Assembly (NCBI GenBank): GCA_900315975.1
Contig: ONBA01000008.1
Span: forward strand, 11,779-75,778
Reading direction: 5' to 3'
Source: an uncultured Ruminococcus sp.
Lineage (GTDB): Bacteria > Bacillota_A > Clostridia > Oscillospirales > Ruminococcaceae
Length of the DNA stretch: 64,000 nt
Below are positions 1 through 7,525 of this stretch, in pieces (the first letter of the stretch is position 1; each line of letters begins with the position of its first letter). Both the position numbers and the translations under genes were made by a program. The notes under the pieces were generated by a model. It worked only from the letters and a program-made list of their open reading frames with translations. It made no database searches and was not told where the DNA came from.

Positions 1-24
1 GAATAAGATAAGAAGGAGCAGAAC

Positions 25-1500
25 ATGGCTAAAGACATATACAAAAGCATAGCTGAGCGAACCGGCGGCGACATATATATCGGAGTAGTAGGACCGGTCA
101 GAACGGGCAAATCCACATTTATCAAGCGCTTCATGGAGTCGCTTGTTATTCCGAACATCAAGAGCGAGTTCATGCGAGAGCGTGCACTTGACGAACTGCC
201 GCAGTCAGCGGCAGGCAGGACTATCATGACGACTGAGCCGAAGTTCATACCGGAGGAAGCGGTTGAAGTCAGCCTCGGAGACGGAGCAACGTTCAACGTG
301 CGGCTGATAGACTGCGTAGGCTATATAGTACCGAGTTCAGTTGGCTATATCGAAGACGACCAGCCGAGAATGGTGATGACATCGTGGTTTGACGAGGAGA
401 TACCCTTCAACATGGCGGCAGAGATAGGAACGCAGAAGGTCATAACCGACCATTCAACCATAGGACTTGTAGTAACAACTGACGGCACTATATCGGATAT
501 ACCGAGAAGTGAGTACGAAGAGTGCGAGGAGAGGGTAGTAGGCGAACTGAAGGCACTCGGCAAGCCGTTTGTGGTCATCATGAATACAGCTGAGCCGACG
601 TCAGCGGAGGCGAAGGCACTTGCGGCGGAGTTATCGGAGAAGTATGATTCGCGCGTAATACCGGTAAACTGTCTGACGCTTGACGAGGACGACATTCGCG
701 GTATAATAAGCGAACTGTTATACTCTTTCCCTGTACGCGAGATAAATATCCGCACATCGCGCTGGATAAATACACTTGAAAAGGGACACTGGCTAAGGAC
801 GGAGATACTGGACTGTATCCGCAAGGCAGCAGGTGACGTAAAACTTGTACGTGAGGCGGTGGAATCAGCGTCAGCGATGGCAGACTGTCCGCACATCGTG
901 AGTGCGGCGGCAACAGCGATAGACCTTGGCAAAGGCTCAGTAACAATAACAGCGGAGCTTGACAGCAGTCTGTTTTACCGTATACTTGGAGAAGCTACCG
1001 GCATAGACATAGCGAGCGAGAGCGACCTTATGCCGCTTCTCATGGAGCTGAATGACATCAAGAAGAAGTACGACCGCATAGCACCTGCACTTGAAGAGGT
1101 AGAGGCGACCGGATACGGAATAGTGATGCCTGAGCTTGAAGAATTGTCACTGGAAGAACCGAAAATGATACGTCAAGGTGGAAAATACGGAGTCAAGCTG
1201 AAAGCGTCCGCACCGTCGATACATATGATGAAGGCAAACATCAACACGACAGTATCGCCGATAGTCGGCACAGAAAGGCAGTCGCAGGAGCTGGTGATGT
1301 ACCTGCTTGACGGATTTGACGAGGACCCGACAAAAATATGGGAGAGCAACATTTTCGGCAAGTCGCTGCATGAACTTGTGAATGAAGGACTTCACAGCAA
1401 GCTTAGCAAGATGCCTGTAGAAGCCAGAATGAAACTACAGGAGACTCTTGAACGCGTAATAAACGACGGCTGTTCAGGACTGATCTGCTTCATACTGTGA
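25..1500 (+). CDS. spoIVA: Stage IV sporulation protein A (spore coat morphogenetic ATPase)
   Basis: 491 aa, the usual SpoIVA length. The family binds and hydrolyses ATP and polymerises on the outer forespore membrane as the base layer for coat assembly. Visible here: a Walker A motif GPVRTGKST at about residues 23-31, a conserved GRTIMTTEPKF stretch at about 64-74 with the sensor-type threonines, a Walker B-like RLIDCVGY near 93-100, and the short hydrophobic C-terminal end GLICFIL that fits membrane anchoring. An AGAAGGAG ribosome binding site precedes the ATG. Its own promoter lies outside the window; a strong hairpin terminator follows directly, so it is the last or only gene of its transcript. 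Codons end mainly in A or G. The family assignment is secure; whether the strain actually sporulates cannot be judged, since some ruminococci keep spo genes without forming visible spores. Confidence 0.96.
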   Translation: MAKDIYKSIAERTGGDIYIGVVGPVRTGKSTFIKRFMESLVIPNIKSEFMRERALDELPQSAAGRTIMTTEPKFIPEEAVEVSLGDGATFNVRLIDCVGYIVPSSVGYIEDDQPRMVMTSWFDEEIPFNMAAEIGTQKVITDHSTIGLVVTTDGTISDIPRSEYEECEERVVGELKALGKPFVVIMNTAEPTSAEAKALAAELSEKYDSRVIPVNCLTLDEDDIRGIISELLYSFPVREINIRTSRWINTLEKGHWLRTEILDCIRKAAGDVKLVREAVESASAMADCPHIVSAAATAIDLGKGSVTITAELDSSLFYRILGEATGIDIASESDLMPLLMELNDIKKKYDRIAPALEEVEATGYGIVMPELEELSLEEPKMIRQGGKYGVKLKASAPSIHMMKANINTTVSPIVGTERQSQELVMYLLDGFDEDPTKIWESNIFGKSLHELVNEGLHSKLSKMPVEARMKLQETLERVINDGCSGLICFIL

Positions 1501-1508
1501 AAAAGCGA

Positions 1509-1547
1509 AAAACAGTCTTATCCGTGAAGGGTAGGACTGTTTTTTTG
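1509..1547 (+). terminator. Intrinsic terminator after spoIVA
   Basis: A hairpin with arms AACAGTCTTATCC and GGGTAGGACTGTT (two G-U pairs in the RNA) around a GTGAA-type loop, followed by seven T residues. It starts 9 bases after the spoIVA stop and ends just before the pncA promoter, separating the two units. Confidence 0.9.
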
Positions 1548-1550
1548 TAA

Positions 1551-1579
1551 TTGACTTTACTTTGGATATTTGGTATAAT
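1551..1579 (+). promoter_or_regulatory. Sigma-A promoter of pncA-pncB
   Basis: TTGACT at 1551-1556 and TATAAT at 1574-1579 with a 17-bp spacer, followed by an AAAGGAGA ribosome binding site at 1601-1608 before the pncA ATG at 1615. Confidence 0.88.
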
Positions 1580-1614
1580 ATAGGCATATATTTTCTTTGT
1601 AAAGGAGAATCGGT

Positions 1615-2139
1615 ATGAAAAAATTTTTAGTAGTTGTGGATATGCAGAAGGACTTTGTTGACGGAGTACTTGGTTCAGCTGAAGCGGCAGGAATAGTTCC
1701 GGCATCAGTTGAAAAGATCATGAACTTTGACGGTGAAGTATTTGCAACATTAGATACACACTTTGAGAATTATATGGAGACAGCCGAAGGCAGGAAGCTT
1801 CCGGTACCTCACTGTATAAAGGATACCGATGGCTGGCAGCTTGATAAGGACATCGCAGCTGCACTTAGCGCAAGAGGATATACATCTGTTGAAAAAAACA
1901 CATTCGGCTCAGTGGACCTTCCGGAGATTATCAGCAAAGCGGCAGGCGGAGAAGATTTCAGCGTAGAGCTTATCGGACTTTGCACAGATATATGTGTAGT
2001 TAGCAATGCATTGCTGCTTAAAGCGAACTTTCCCGAAGCGGCGATATCGGTCGATGCGAAATGCTGTGCCGGAGTGACACCTGAAAAGCACGCAGCTGCT
2101 ATAGAAACTATGAGAAGCTGTCAGATAGACATACTGTAA
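1615..2139 (+). CDS. pncA: Nicotinamidase / isochorismatase-family cysteine hydrolase
   Basis: 174 aa. The likely reaction is nicotinamide to nicotinate plus ammonia, the first step of NAD salvage in the cytoplasm. The isochorismatase-fold catalytic triad is visible: Asp9 in VVDMQKDF, Lys94 in VEKNTFGS and Cys127 in LCTDIC; Asp47, His49 and His66 fit the metal site. The next gene, 10 bp downstream, encodes nicotinate phosphoribosyltransferase, which consumes the product; this context makes nicotinamidase much more likely than another isochorismatase-type activity. It has its own sigma-A promoter and a strong ribosome binding site. Slightly shorter than the E. coli enzyme but complete. Confidence 0.9.
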   Translation: MKKFLVVVDMQKDFVDGVLGSAEAAGIVPASVEKIMNFDGEVFATLDTHFENYMETAEGRKLPVPHCIKDTDGWQLDKDIAAALSARGYTSVEKNTFGSVDLPEIISKAAGGEDFSVELIGLCTDICVVSNALLLKANFPEAAISVDAKCCAGVTPEKHAAAIETMRSCQIDIL

Positions 2140-2149
2140 GGAGGACGTT

Positions 2150-3343
2150 ATGAAACTTGAACCTATTGTAATATCATTGCTTGATACAGACCTTTACAAG
2201 TTCAACATGGATCAGGTAATATTCCATAAGCATACTGACCTGTGCGGACAGTACTATTTCAAGTGCCGCAACAAAGACGTAGAATTCACGCCTGAAATGG
2301 TGCAGGAGATAAACGAGCAGATAGACCATCTCTGCACACTGACATTCCAGAAAGACGAGCTTGACTACCTGCGTTCAATTCGTTTTATAAAGGACGATTA
2401 CGTAGAATTTCTGAGACTGTGGAGACCGATTCGGGACTATGTAACAGTAAATCTTAATGACAGCGGTGAGCTTAATATAGAAGTAAACGGACCGCTTTTC
2501 TCAGCGATGCAGTTTGAGATATACCTGCTTGAAATAGTCAATGAAGTGTACTTCCGCATGAAGTATGACTATGAAAAACTGCGCAAGTCAGCGGAGGAGC
2601 GGCTTGATGCGAAGATAAAGGCGATGAACGACGGCACGTACACATTCAGCTTTGCGGAATTCGGATGCCGCAGGAGACTTTCACGCGAGTGGGAGGAAGT
2701 AGCTGTAAAGAGGCTTGTTACGGAGACAAAAAACTGTGTCGGAACATCGAATGTTTATCTTGCGATGAAATACAACGTTACTCCTATCGGCACATATGCG
2801 CATGAATTTGTGCAGATGTATCAGGGCATAGACTCTATCCCGCTTGCGTATACCAATCACTACGCAATGAAGGACTGGTATGAAGAGTACGACGGAGATA
2901 ACGGTACAGCACTTACAGACACCGTTACAACCGACCTTTTCCTGCTTGACTTCAACCGTTCAATGGTCAACAACTATACAGGAGTCCGCCACGACAGCGG
3001 AGACCCGTATGAATGGGGCGAGAAGATGATAGCGCATTACAAGAAGTACGGAGTTGACCCGAAAACGAAGCTTCTTTTATTCAGCGACAGTCTTGATTTC
3101 GACCGTGCGCAGAAGCTTTACGACTATTTCAAAGACAGGGCGAAGGTTTCGTTTGGAATAGGAACATTCTGCTCGAACGACACAGAGGAGCAGGCACTCA
3201 ACATCGTAATAAAGCTCCAGTACGTCAACGGCAGACCTGTTGCGAAGCTATCGGACGATATAGGAAAAGCGATGTGCCGTGACGAGGAATATCTTGGTTA
3301 CCTGAAACGTTCAGTTGAGTTCAGACTAAACAGGGAAGGCTGA
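2150..3343 (+). CDS. pncB: Nicotinate phosphoribosyltransferase
   Basis: 397 aa. Converts nicotinate and PRPP to nicotinate mononucleotide with ATP help, the committed step of the Preiss-Handler NAD route. The N-terminal signature LLDTDLYKFNMDQ, the internal YAHEFVQMYQ region and the RHDSGDP motif near residue 280 are typical of the PncB family; the histidine around YAHEF is in the region of the regulatory phosphohistidine. It follows pncA by 10 bp with a GGAGG ribosome binding site and forms a two-gene salvage operon. No terminator is evident after it, but a new promoter starts within 15 bp of the stop codon. Confidence 0.93.
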   Translation: MKLEPIVISLLDTDLYKFNMDQVIFHKHTDLCGQYYFKCRNKDVEFTPEMVQEINEQIDHLCTLTFQKDELDYLRSIRFIKDDYVEFLRLWRPIRDYVTVNLNDSGELNIEVNGPLFSAMQFEIYLLEIVNEVYFRMKYDYEKLRKSAEERLDAKIKAMNDGTYTFSFAEFGCRRRLSREWEEVAVKRLVTETKNCVGTSNVYLAMKYNVTPIGTYAHEFVQMYQGIDSIPLAYTNHYAMKDWYEEYDGDNGTALTDTVTTDLFLLDFNRSMVNNYTGVRHDSGDPYEWGEKMIAHYKKYGVDPKTKLLLFSDSLDFDRAQKLYDYFKDRAKVSFGIGTFCSNDTEEQALNIVIKLQYVNGRPVAKLSDDIGKAMCRDEEYLGYLKRSVEFRLNREG

Positions 3344-3355
3344 AAAAACGGTCAG

Positions 3356-3384
3356 TTTACAAACCTGAAAAAATATGGTATAAT
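3356..3384 (+). promoter_or_regulatory. Sigma-A promoter of trmB
   Basis: TTTACA at 3356-3361 and TATAAT at 3379-3384, 17-bp spacer, in the gap between pncB and trmB. A TACGGAGG ribosome binding site precedes the trmB ATG at 3427. Confidence 0.8.
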
Positions 3385-3426
3385 AAGTGAAAATCAGATA
3401 AAAAATCAGATAATACGGAGGTCAAA

Positions 3427-4095
3427 ATGCGTATACGTCACAAACCATGGGCAAAGCCTGAACTTGAAGCCTGCCCGTTTTACATACACGAACCGCAGGA
3501 GCAGAAGGGCAAGTGGACATCACTTTTCAGTGAACCGGAGCGACCGCTTTATGTTGAACTCGGATGCGGAAAAGGCGGATTCATCTCACAGGCGGCACCT
3601 GCTCACCCTGAGATAAACTTTGTAGCAATGGACATCAAAAACGAGATGCTTGTACTTGCAAAGCGCAAGCTTGAAGCGGCATACGAGGATAAAGGCACAC
3701 CACCTGATAATGTCCGTATCGCGATACAGAATATCGAAAGACTTGAGCTTGCATGGGACGAAAACGACCGTGCAGACAGGATATATATCAATTTCTGCAA
3801 TCCGTGGCCGAAGAAGAAGCACAAGAAGCGCCGTCTCACCCATACGCGTCAGCTTCTGAATTATAAGAAATTCCTGAAGGGCGAACTGTGGTTCAAGACA
3901 GACGACGATGAACTTTTTGACGAATCGTTCGAGTACTTTGAAGAAGCAGGCTACAGGATAAAGTTCAGTACCCGTGACCTTCACAGCGAGACAGGAATTG
4001 AAAATTTTGTGACCGAGCATGAAAATATGTTCACAGCTGAAGGCAAGAACATAAAATTCCTCATTGCCGAACCCATAAAGGAGGAGCAGGAATGA
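3427..4095 (+). CDS. trmB: tRNA (guanine-N7-)-methyltransferase
   Basis: 222 aa. Methylates N7 of G46 in the tRNA variable loop using S-adenosylmethionine. The SAM-binding motif VELGCGKGGFI lies at about residues 43-53, and the family hallmark NFCNPWPKKKHKKRR at about 122-136 carries the basic tRNA-binding patch. Length and motif spacing match bacterial TrmB. It has its own promoter. Its stop overlaps the start of the next small gene by an ATGA junction, so the two are translationally coupled. Confidence 0.94.
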   Translation: MRIRHKPWAKPELEACPFYIHEPQEQKGKWTSLFSEPERPLYVELGCGKGGFISQAAPAHPEINFVAMDIKNEMLVLAKRKLEAAYEDKGTPPDNVRIAIQNIERLELAWDENDRADRIYINFCNPWPKKKHKKRRLTHTRQLLNYKKFLKGELWFKTDDDELFDESFEYFEEAGYRIKFSTRDLHSETGIENFVTEHENMFTAEGKNIKFLIAEPIKEEQE

Positions 4096-4325
4096 AATAT
4101 GAAAAGGACTTTGAAAAAGTATCATTCGGCTTCGGAAACGAAAAAGTTGCAGGCAGGGGAGACCTCTCCGAAACGTTAGAGACTGACCAGAAGCCTGCAA
4201 GTGATAAAACTGCATTGATAACGGTAATAATACAGGTGTTGATAGCAGCGGCGGGACTGTTTATCAAGTCCAAAACCTCTCATAAAAAGGACAAGAAAAA
4301 GTTGAAAAAGAAAAAGAAAAGGTAA
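4092..4325 (+). CDS. Small membrane protein with lysine-rich tail, unknown function
   Basis: 77 aa, not recognised. It begins with a charged stretch, then has one hydrophobic segment (about residues 45-60, LITVIIQVLIAAAGLFI) followed by a tail made almost only of lysine, serine and threonine. The positive tail after a single membrane span suggests an N-out/C-in or tail-anchored small protein whose C-terminus may contact acidic lipid or RNA. Start chosen because the ATG overlaps the trmB stop (ATGA) and a GGAGGAGCAGG ribosome binding site sits just upstream, a strong sign of real coupling to trmB. No function is claimed. Confidence 0.6.
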   Translation: MKYEKDFEKVSFGFGNEKVAGRGDLSETLETDQKPASDKTALITVIIQVLIAAAGLFIKSKTSHKKDKKKLKKKKKR

Positions 4326-4351
4326 ACGATGCACATTTTTTCTGAAATCCC

Positions 4352-4380
4352 TTTACAAAGGAGCGGGAATGTGATATAAT
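4352..4380 (+). promoter_or_regulatory. Sigma-A promoter of the pyr operon
   Basis: TTTACA at 4352-4357 and TATAAT at 4375-4380 with a 17-bp spacer, about 150 bases ahead of pyrR. Transcription from here runs through the attenuator leader before reaching pyrR. Confidence 0.82.
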
Positions 4381-4404
4381 TATATCCGGAATTTGAAATG
4401 CCCC

Positions 4405-4516
4405 TTTAATTTGACCCTGTGAGGTCGACAAGGCGTGTTGCTTAAAATGTGTATAACTATACTATAGCTATAACTATAAGTATGCCCGTCTGAGACCATC
4501 AGGCGGGCATTTTTGC
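4405..4516 (+). promoter_or_regulatory. PyrR-type transcription attenuator leader of the pyr operon
   Basis: The leader contains CCCTGTGAGGTCGACAAGG at 4415-4433, which resembles the PyrR-binding loop of Bacillus pyr leaders (consensus around UCCNGNGAGGYU), and then an intrinsic terminator: arms GCCCGTCTGA (4484-4493) and TCAGGCGGGC (4499-4508) with a T-run to 4514. The terminator ends directly ahead of the pyrR ribosome binding site. In the known mechanism, PyrR with UMP or UTP stabilises the anti-antiterminator so that transcription stops. The presence of pyrR as the first gene supports the same autoregulation here. The antiterminator fold itself was not worked out. Confidence 0.78.
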
Positions 4517-4530
4517 TGAAAGGAGCAGCT

Positions 4531-5055
4531 ATGGAGAAAAAACGTGTCATCATGGACGAAAAAGCCGTAGGCAGAGCTGTTGCGCGAATATCGTACGAAA
4601 TAACCGAGCGCAATAAGGGAACCGAGGATATTTGCATAATCGGCATAATCTCCCGCGGAGCTCCGATAGGAAGGCGAATAGCAGACAAGCTGAAAGAGCT
4701 TGAAAAGAATGACGTACCGTTTGGTACTCTTGATATCACTCCGTACAGGGACGACGTTTCCGAAGAAGTAGGCGACGAAAAAACGGATATCCCGTTTTCG
4801 GTCACTGATAAAAAGGTGATACTCGTAGACGACGTAATATTCACGGGACGGAGTGTCCGTGCGGCAATAGACGCGATAATAAAGCGAGGAAGACCGCGTT
4901 CGATACAGCTTGCAGTCCTTGTTGACCGCGGACACCGTGAGCTTCCGATACGTCCTGACTACGTCGGAAAGAATCTTCCTACCTCGCACAGCGAAGAGAT
5001 AAAGGTCTCAGTGACAGAGCTTGATGGCTGCGATTCAGTTGCATTGTATGGCTGA
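4531..5055 (+). CDS. pyrR: Bifunctional pyr operon regulator / uracil phosphoribosyltransferase
   Basis: 174 aa from the ATG at 4531. An in-frame TTG at 4513 exists but lies in the terminator T-run; the AAAGGAG at 4519-4525 selects 4531. PyrR binds pyr leader RNA in response to UMP/UTP and also has uracil phosphoribosyltransferase activity. The PRPP-binding motif VILVDDVIFTGRS is at about residues 95-107, and the basic surface around RGRPRSIQLAVLVDRGHRELPIRPDYVGK matches the RNA-binding face of the family. It is the first gene of the operon it should control. Confidence 0.95.
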   Translation: MEKKRVIMDEKAVGRAVARISYEITERNKGTEDICIIGIISRGAPIGRRIADKLKELEKNDVPFGTLDITPYRDDVSEEVGDEKTDIPFSVTDKKVILVDDVIFTGRSVRAAIDAIIKRGRPRSIQLAVLVDRGHRELPIRPDYVGKNLPTSHSEEIKVSVTELDGCDSVALYG

Positions 5056-5115
5056 ATGTCTGACGGCTCACAGTCTTGAATAATACACTTAAATTAAAAC
5101 CAAAAGGAGGAATAT

Positions 5116-6384
5116 ATGTCCACTATCCTCATAAAAAACGTCAGAGCGGTTGACGCGAAAAATGACATGAACACCGATGTGCTTATCGCAGACGGAAAAA
5201 TAGCTGAAGTCGGCTGCAATATCCGCTCAGGAGCAGACGAAGTCATCGACGGTACCGACCTTGTATTGATGCCGTCACTGTTTGATATGCACGTACACTT
5301 CCGTGACCCCGGTCTTACTCACAAGGAGGACGTCCTCACAGGCTGTGCAGCTGCACTTGCAGGAGGAGTTACCGGAGTTCTTGCAATGCCGAACACAAAG
5401 CCGCCGTGCGATACTCCCGAAACTATCCGCTACATCATCGACAAAGCAAAGGATACCGGAGTTGAGGTATACCCTGTAGGCTGTATCACAAAGGGAATGA
5501 GCGGCGGAGAGCTTTGCGACTATGAGGCACTCAAAGAGGCAGGCTGCATATGTATTTCCGATGACGGAAAGCCTGTTCCCGAGGCTGAACTTATGAGACA
5601 GGCACTTGAACTCTCAAACGGCAACGGACTTCTTGTAGCGTCTCACTGTGAAGACCTCGGCATCATCAACGGTGGTATCATGAACAAGGGTGAAACGTCG
5701 GAAAAGCTCGGTGTAAAGGGAATGGACAGAGCTTCTGAGGACTATATAACAGCGCGTGAGATGATACTTGCTTCGTCGGTAGATGCGCGTATACACATAT
5801 GTCACGTTTCCACAGAGGGAAGTGCAGCGATGATAAGATTTGCGAAGTCGCGCGGAGTGAAAGTGACCTGCGAGACAGCACCACATTATTTCATGCTTAC
5901 GGACAAGCTTCTTGAAAAGCGTGATGCTGATTACAGAATGAACCCGCCTCTCCGCACTTCTTCTGACGTGAAGGCAATAATCGAAACCATAAAGGACGGA
6001 ACTATCGACTGCATTATCACTGACCACGCTCCCCATGCGGCAGAAGAAAAGGCAGACTTTGAAAAAGCACCGAACGGAGTTGTAGGACTTGAAACATCGT
6101 TTGCAGCGACTCTTACTGCACTTTATCATACAGGCGAGATAAGTCTCAATAAAGTTTCAGAGCTTATGAGTGTGAATCCGCGCCGTATCCTCGGACTTGA
6201 AATACCGGCAATACAGGTTGGAAAAACTGCCGACCTCATGCTTGCCGATATCAACATGAAGTGGACAGTTGAACCTGAAAAGCTTCACTCAAAGTCGCAT
6301 AACACAGTTTTCAAGGGAATGACCCTTATCGGAAAGCCGCTCGTCACAATTTCAAAGGGCGAGATACGCTACGATGCAAGATAA
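5116..6384 (+). CDS. pyrC: Dihydroorotase
   Basis: 422 aa, class I zinc amidohydrolase. Closes carbamoyl-aspartate to dihydroorotate in de novo pyrimidine synthesis. Visible metal-site motifs: DMHVHFRDPG near residues 57-66, SHCED near 175, HICHVSTEG near 230, and DHAPH near 303. An AAAGGAGG ribosome binding site precedes the ATG. It lies 60 bp after pyrR and is presumably under the same attenuator. Codons are still mostly A/G-ending, in contrast with the downstream pyrF and carAB. Confidence 0.95.
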   Translation: MSTILIKNVRAVDAKNDMNTDVLIADGKIAEVGCNIRSGADEVIDGTDLVLMPSLFDMHVHFRDPGLTHKEDVLTGCAAALAGGVTGVLAMPNTKPPCDTPETIRYIIDKAKDTGVEVYPVGCITKGMSGGELCDYEALKEAGCICISDDGKPVPEAELMRQALELSNGNGLLVASHCEDLGIINGGIMNKGETSEKLGVKGMDRASEDYITAREMILASSVDARIHICHVSTEGSAAMIRFAKSRGVKVTCETAPHYFMLTDKLLEKRDADYRMNPPLRTSSDVKAIIETIKDGTIDCIITDHAPHAAEEKADFEKAPNGVVGLETSFAATLTALYHTGEISLNKVSELMSVNPRRILGLEIPAIQVGKTADLMLADINMKWTVEPEKLHSKSHNTVFKGMTLIGKPLVTISKGEIRYDAR

Positions 6385-6385
6385 A

Positions 6386-6444
6386 ATTTGCACAGTCTGA
6401 AACATAATTCGCCTGACAAATTATGTTCGCAGCCTTGCAATTTA
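6386..6444 (+). repeat. Nested inverted repeat between pyrC and pyrF
   Basis: A perfect 9-bp inverted repeat AACATAATT (6401-6409) / AATTATGTT (6419-6427) with a 9-base centre, extended outward by imperfect pairing of AAATTTGCA with TTGCAATTT. It could fold as a long RNA hairpin. There is no T-run, so it is not a standard terminator; an mRNA-processing or stability element is possible. Confidence 0.5.
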
Positions 6445-6485
6445 TACTAAACAAGATACAAATAATATAACCGGAGGTATTTCTT

Positions 6486-7412
6486 ATGTCATTTGACAGA
6501 CTCATTGAAAAGATAATCGAAATGAAGAATCCTACTGTTGTAGGTCTCGACCCCAAGCTTGAATACGTACCTGAATTTATTCAGCGCCGCTATCTCGACA
6601 AGGACGGCTGGACACTCAAAGCTGCTGCAAAGGCTATCTACGATTTCAATCAGGCTATTATCGACGAAATACACGATGTTGTTCCGGCTATCAAGCCGCA
6701 GTCTGCATACTACGAGATGTACGGTCACTATGGCATGAGAACACTCGAAAAGACTATCCGCTATGCAAAACTCAATGGTATGTTCGTTATGACCGACGGT
6801 AAGAGAAACGACATCGGTGCTACTATGGAGGCATATGCAAATGCTCACCTCGGAGTTACTCCGGTAGGCGAAAACAAGCTCGAGGCTTTTGGTGCTGACG
6901 CTCTTACTGTCAACGGTTACCTCGGTTCGGACGGCATAAATCCGCTCCTTAATATCTGCCGCGAGCGCGATAAGGGCATTTTCGTCCTCGTTAAGACTTC
7001 TAACCCTTCAAGCGGTGAACTTCAGGATATGAAGCTCGCTGACGGCCGTACTATCTATGAGGCAATGGGTGATATGTGCGAGAATTGGGGAAGCGAGGGT
7101 ATTGGCAAGTTCGGCTATTCAGACGTAGGAGCAGTTGTTGGTGCTACATATCCCGAAATGCTCACAGAACTCCGCAAGAGACTTCCTCATACTATGTTCC
7201 TCGTTCCCGGATACGGCGCTCAGGGCGGCGGTGCAGAGGGTCTTAAGGGCGGCTTTGATGAGAACGGTCTCGGCGCTATCGTAAACTCCTCACGCGCTGT
7301 TATGTGTGCATATAAGAAGGAAGGCTGCGATGAACGTGAATTCGCTCAGGCGGCAAGAAGAGAAGTTCTCCGTATGCGTGAGGATATCTGCCAGTACATC
7401 AATTTAAAGTAA
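6486..7412 (+). CDS. pyrF: Orotidine 5'-phosphate decarboxylase (long, type 2 form)
   Basis: 308 aa. Converts OMP to UMP, the last step of de novo UMP synthesis. The catalytic TDGKRNDIG motif with the reactive lysine is at about residues 102-110, and the phosphate-binding end is LVPGYGAQGG near 240 with a later NSSRAVM. The length and the extra inserts fit the type 2 subfamily seen in actinobacteria and clostridia rather than the 235-aa short form. A strong CCGGAGG ribosome binding site is present. This is the gene at which codon use switches to T/C endings (GCT, GTT, CTC). Confidence 0.94.
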   Translation: MSFDRLIEKIIEMKNPTVVGLDPKLEYVPEFIQRRYLDKDGWTLKAAAKAIYDFNQAIIDEIHDVVPAIKPQSAYYEMYGHYGMRTLEKTIRYAKLNGMFVMTDGKRNDIGATMEAYANAHLGVTPVGENKLEAFGADALTVNGYLGSDGINPLLNICRERDKGIFVLVKTSNPSSGELQDMKLADGRTIYEAMGDMCENWGSEGIGKFGYSDVGAVVGATYPEMLTELRKRLPHTMFLVPGYGAQGGGAEGLKGGFDENGLGAIVNSSRAVMCAYKKEGCDEREFAQAARREVLRMREDICQYINLK

Positions 7413-7429
7413 GCTCATAAAAGCTTTGC

Positions 7430-7483
7430 GGGCGGTAGATTCCGCCCTTACAGAATCGAATACAATCTCACAATGGCGTGAGA
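7430..7483 (+). repeat. Two adjacent small hairpins between pyrF and carA
   Basis: GGGCGG/CCGCCC (7430-7435 and 7442-7447) with a six-base loop, then TCTCAC/GTGAGA (7466-7471 and 7478-7483) with a six-base loop. Neither has a T-run, so both are probably read through; they may tune relative expression of pyrF and carAB by RNA processing, or be a small dispersed repeat. Confidence 0.4.
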
Positions 7484-7525
7484 CTTGATTATACTCCCAC
7501 GAATATGCGAAAGGAATGTGATACC

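Noticed and set aside
3586..4215. A 209-codon minus-strand frame across trmB
   Set aside because: Covers trmB and its coupled small gene in antisense and shows no family motif.
4513..4530. TTG start of pyrR six codons before the ATG
   Set aside because: It lies in the T-run of the attenuator terminator and upstream of the ribosome binding site.
6401..6427. A XerCD dif site at the pyrC-pyrF dyad, suggested by CATAA/TTATG arms and the codon shift
   Set aside because: dif arms are separated by about six bases; here the comparable arms are 13 apart and the outer arm sequences do not match the Firmicutes dif consensus.
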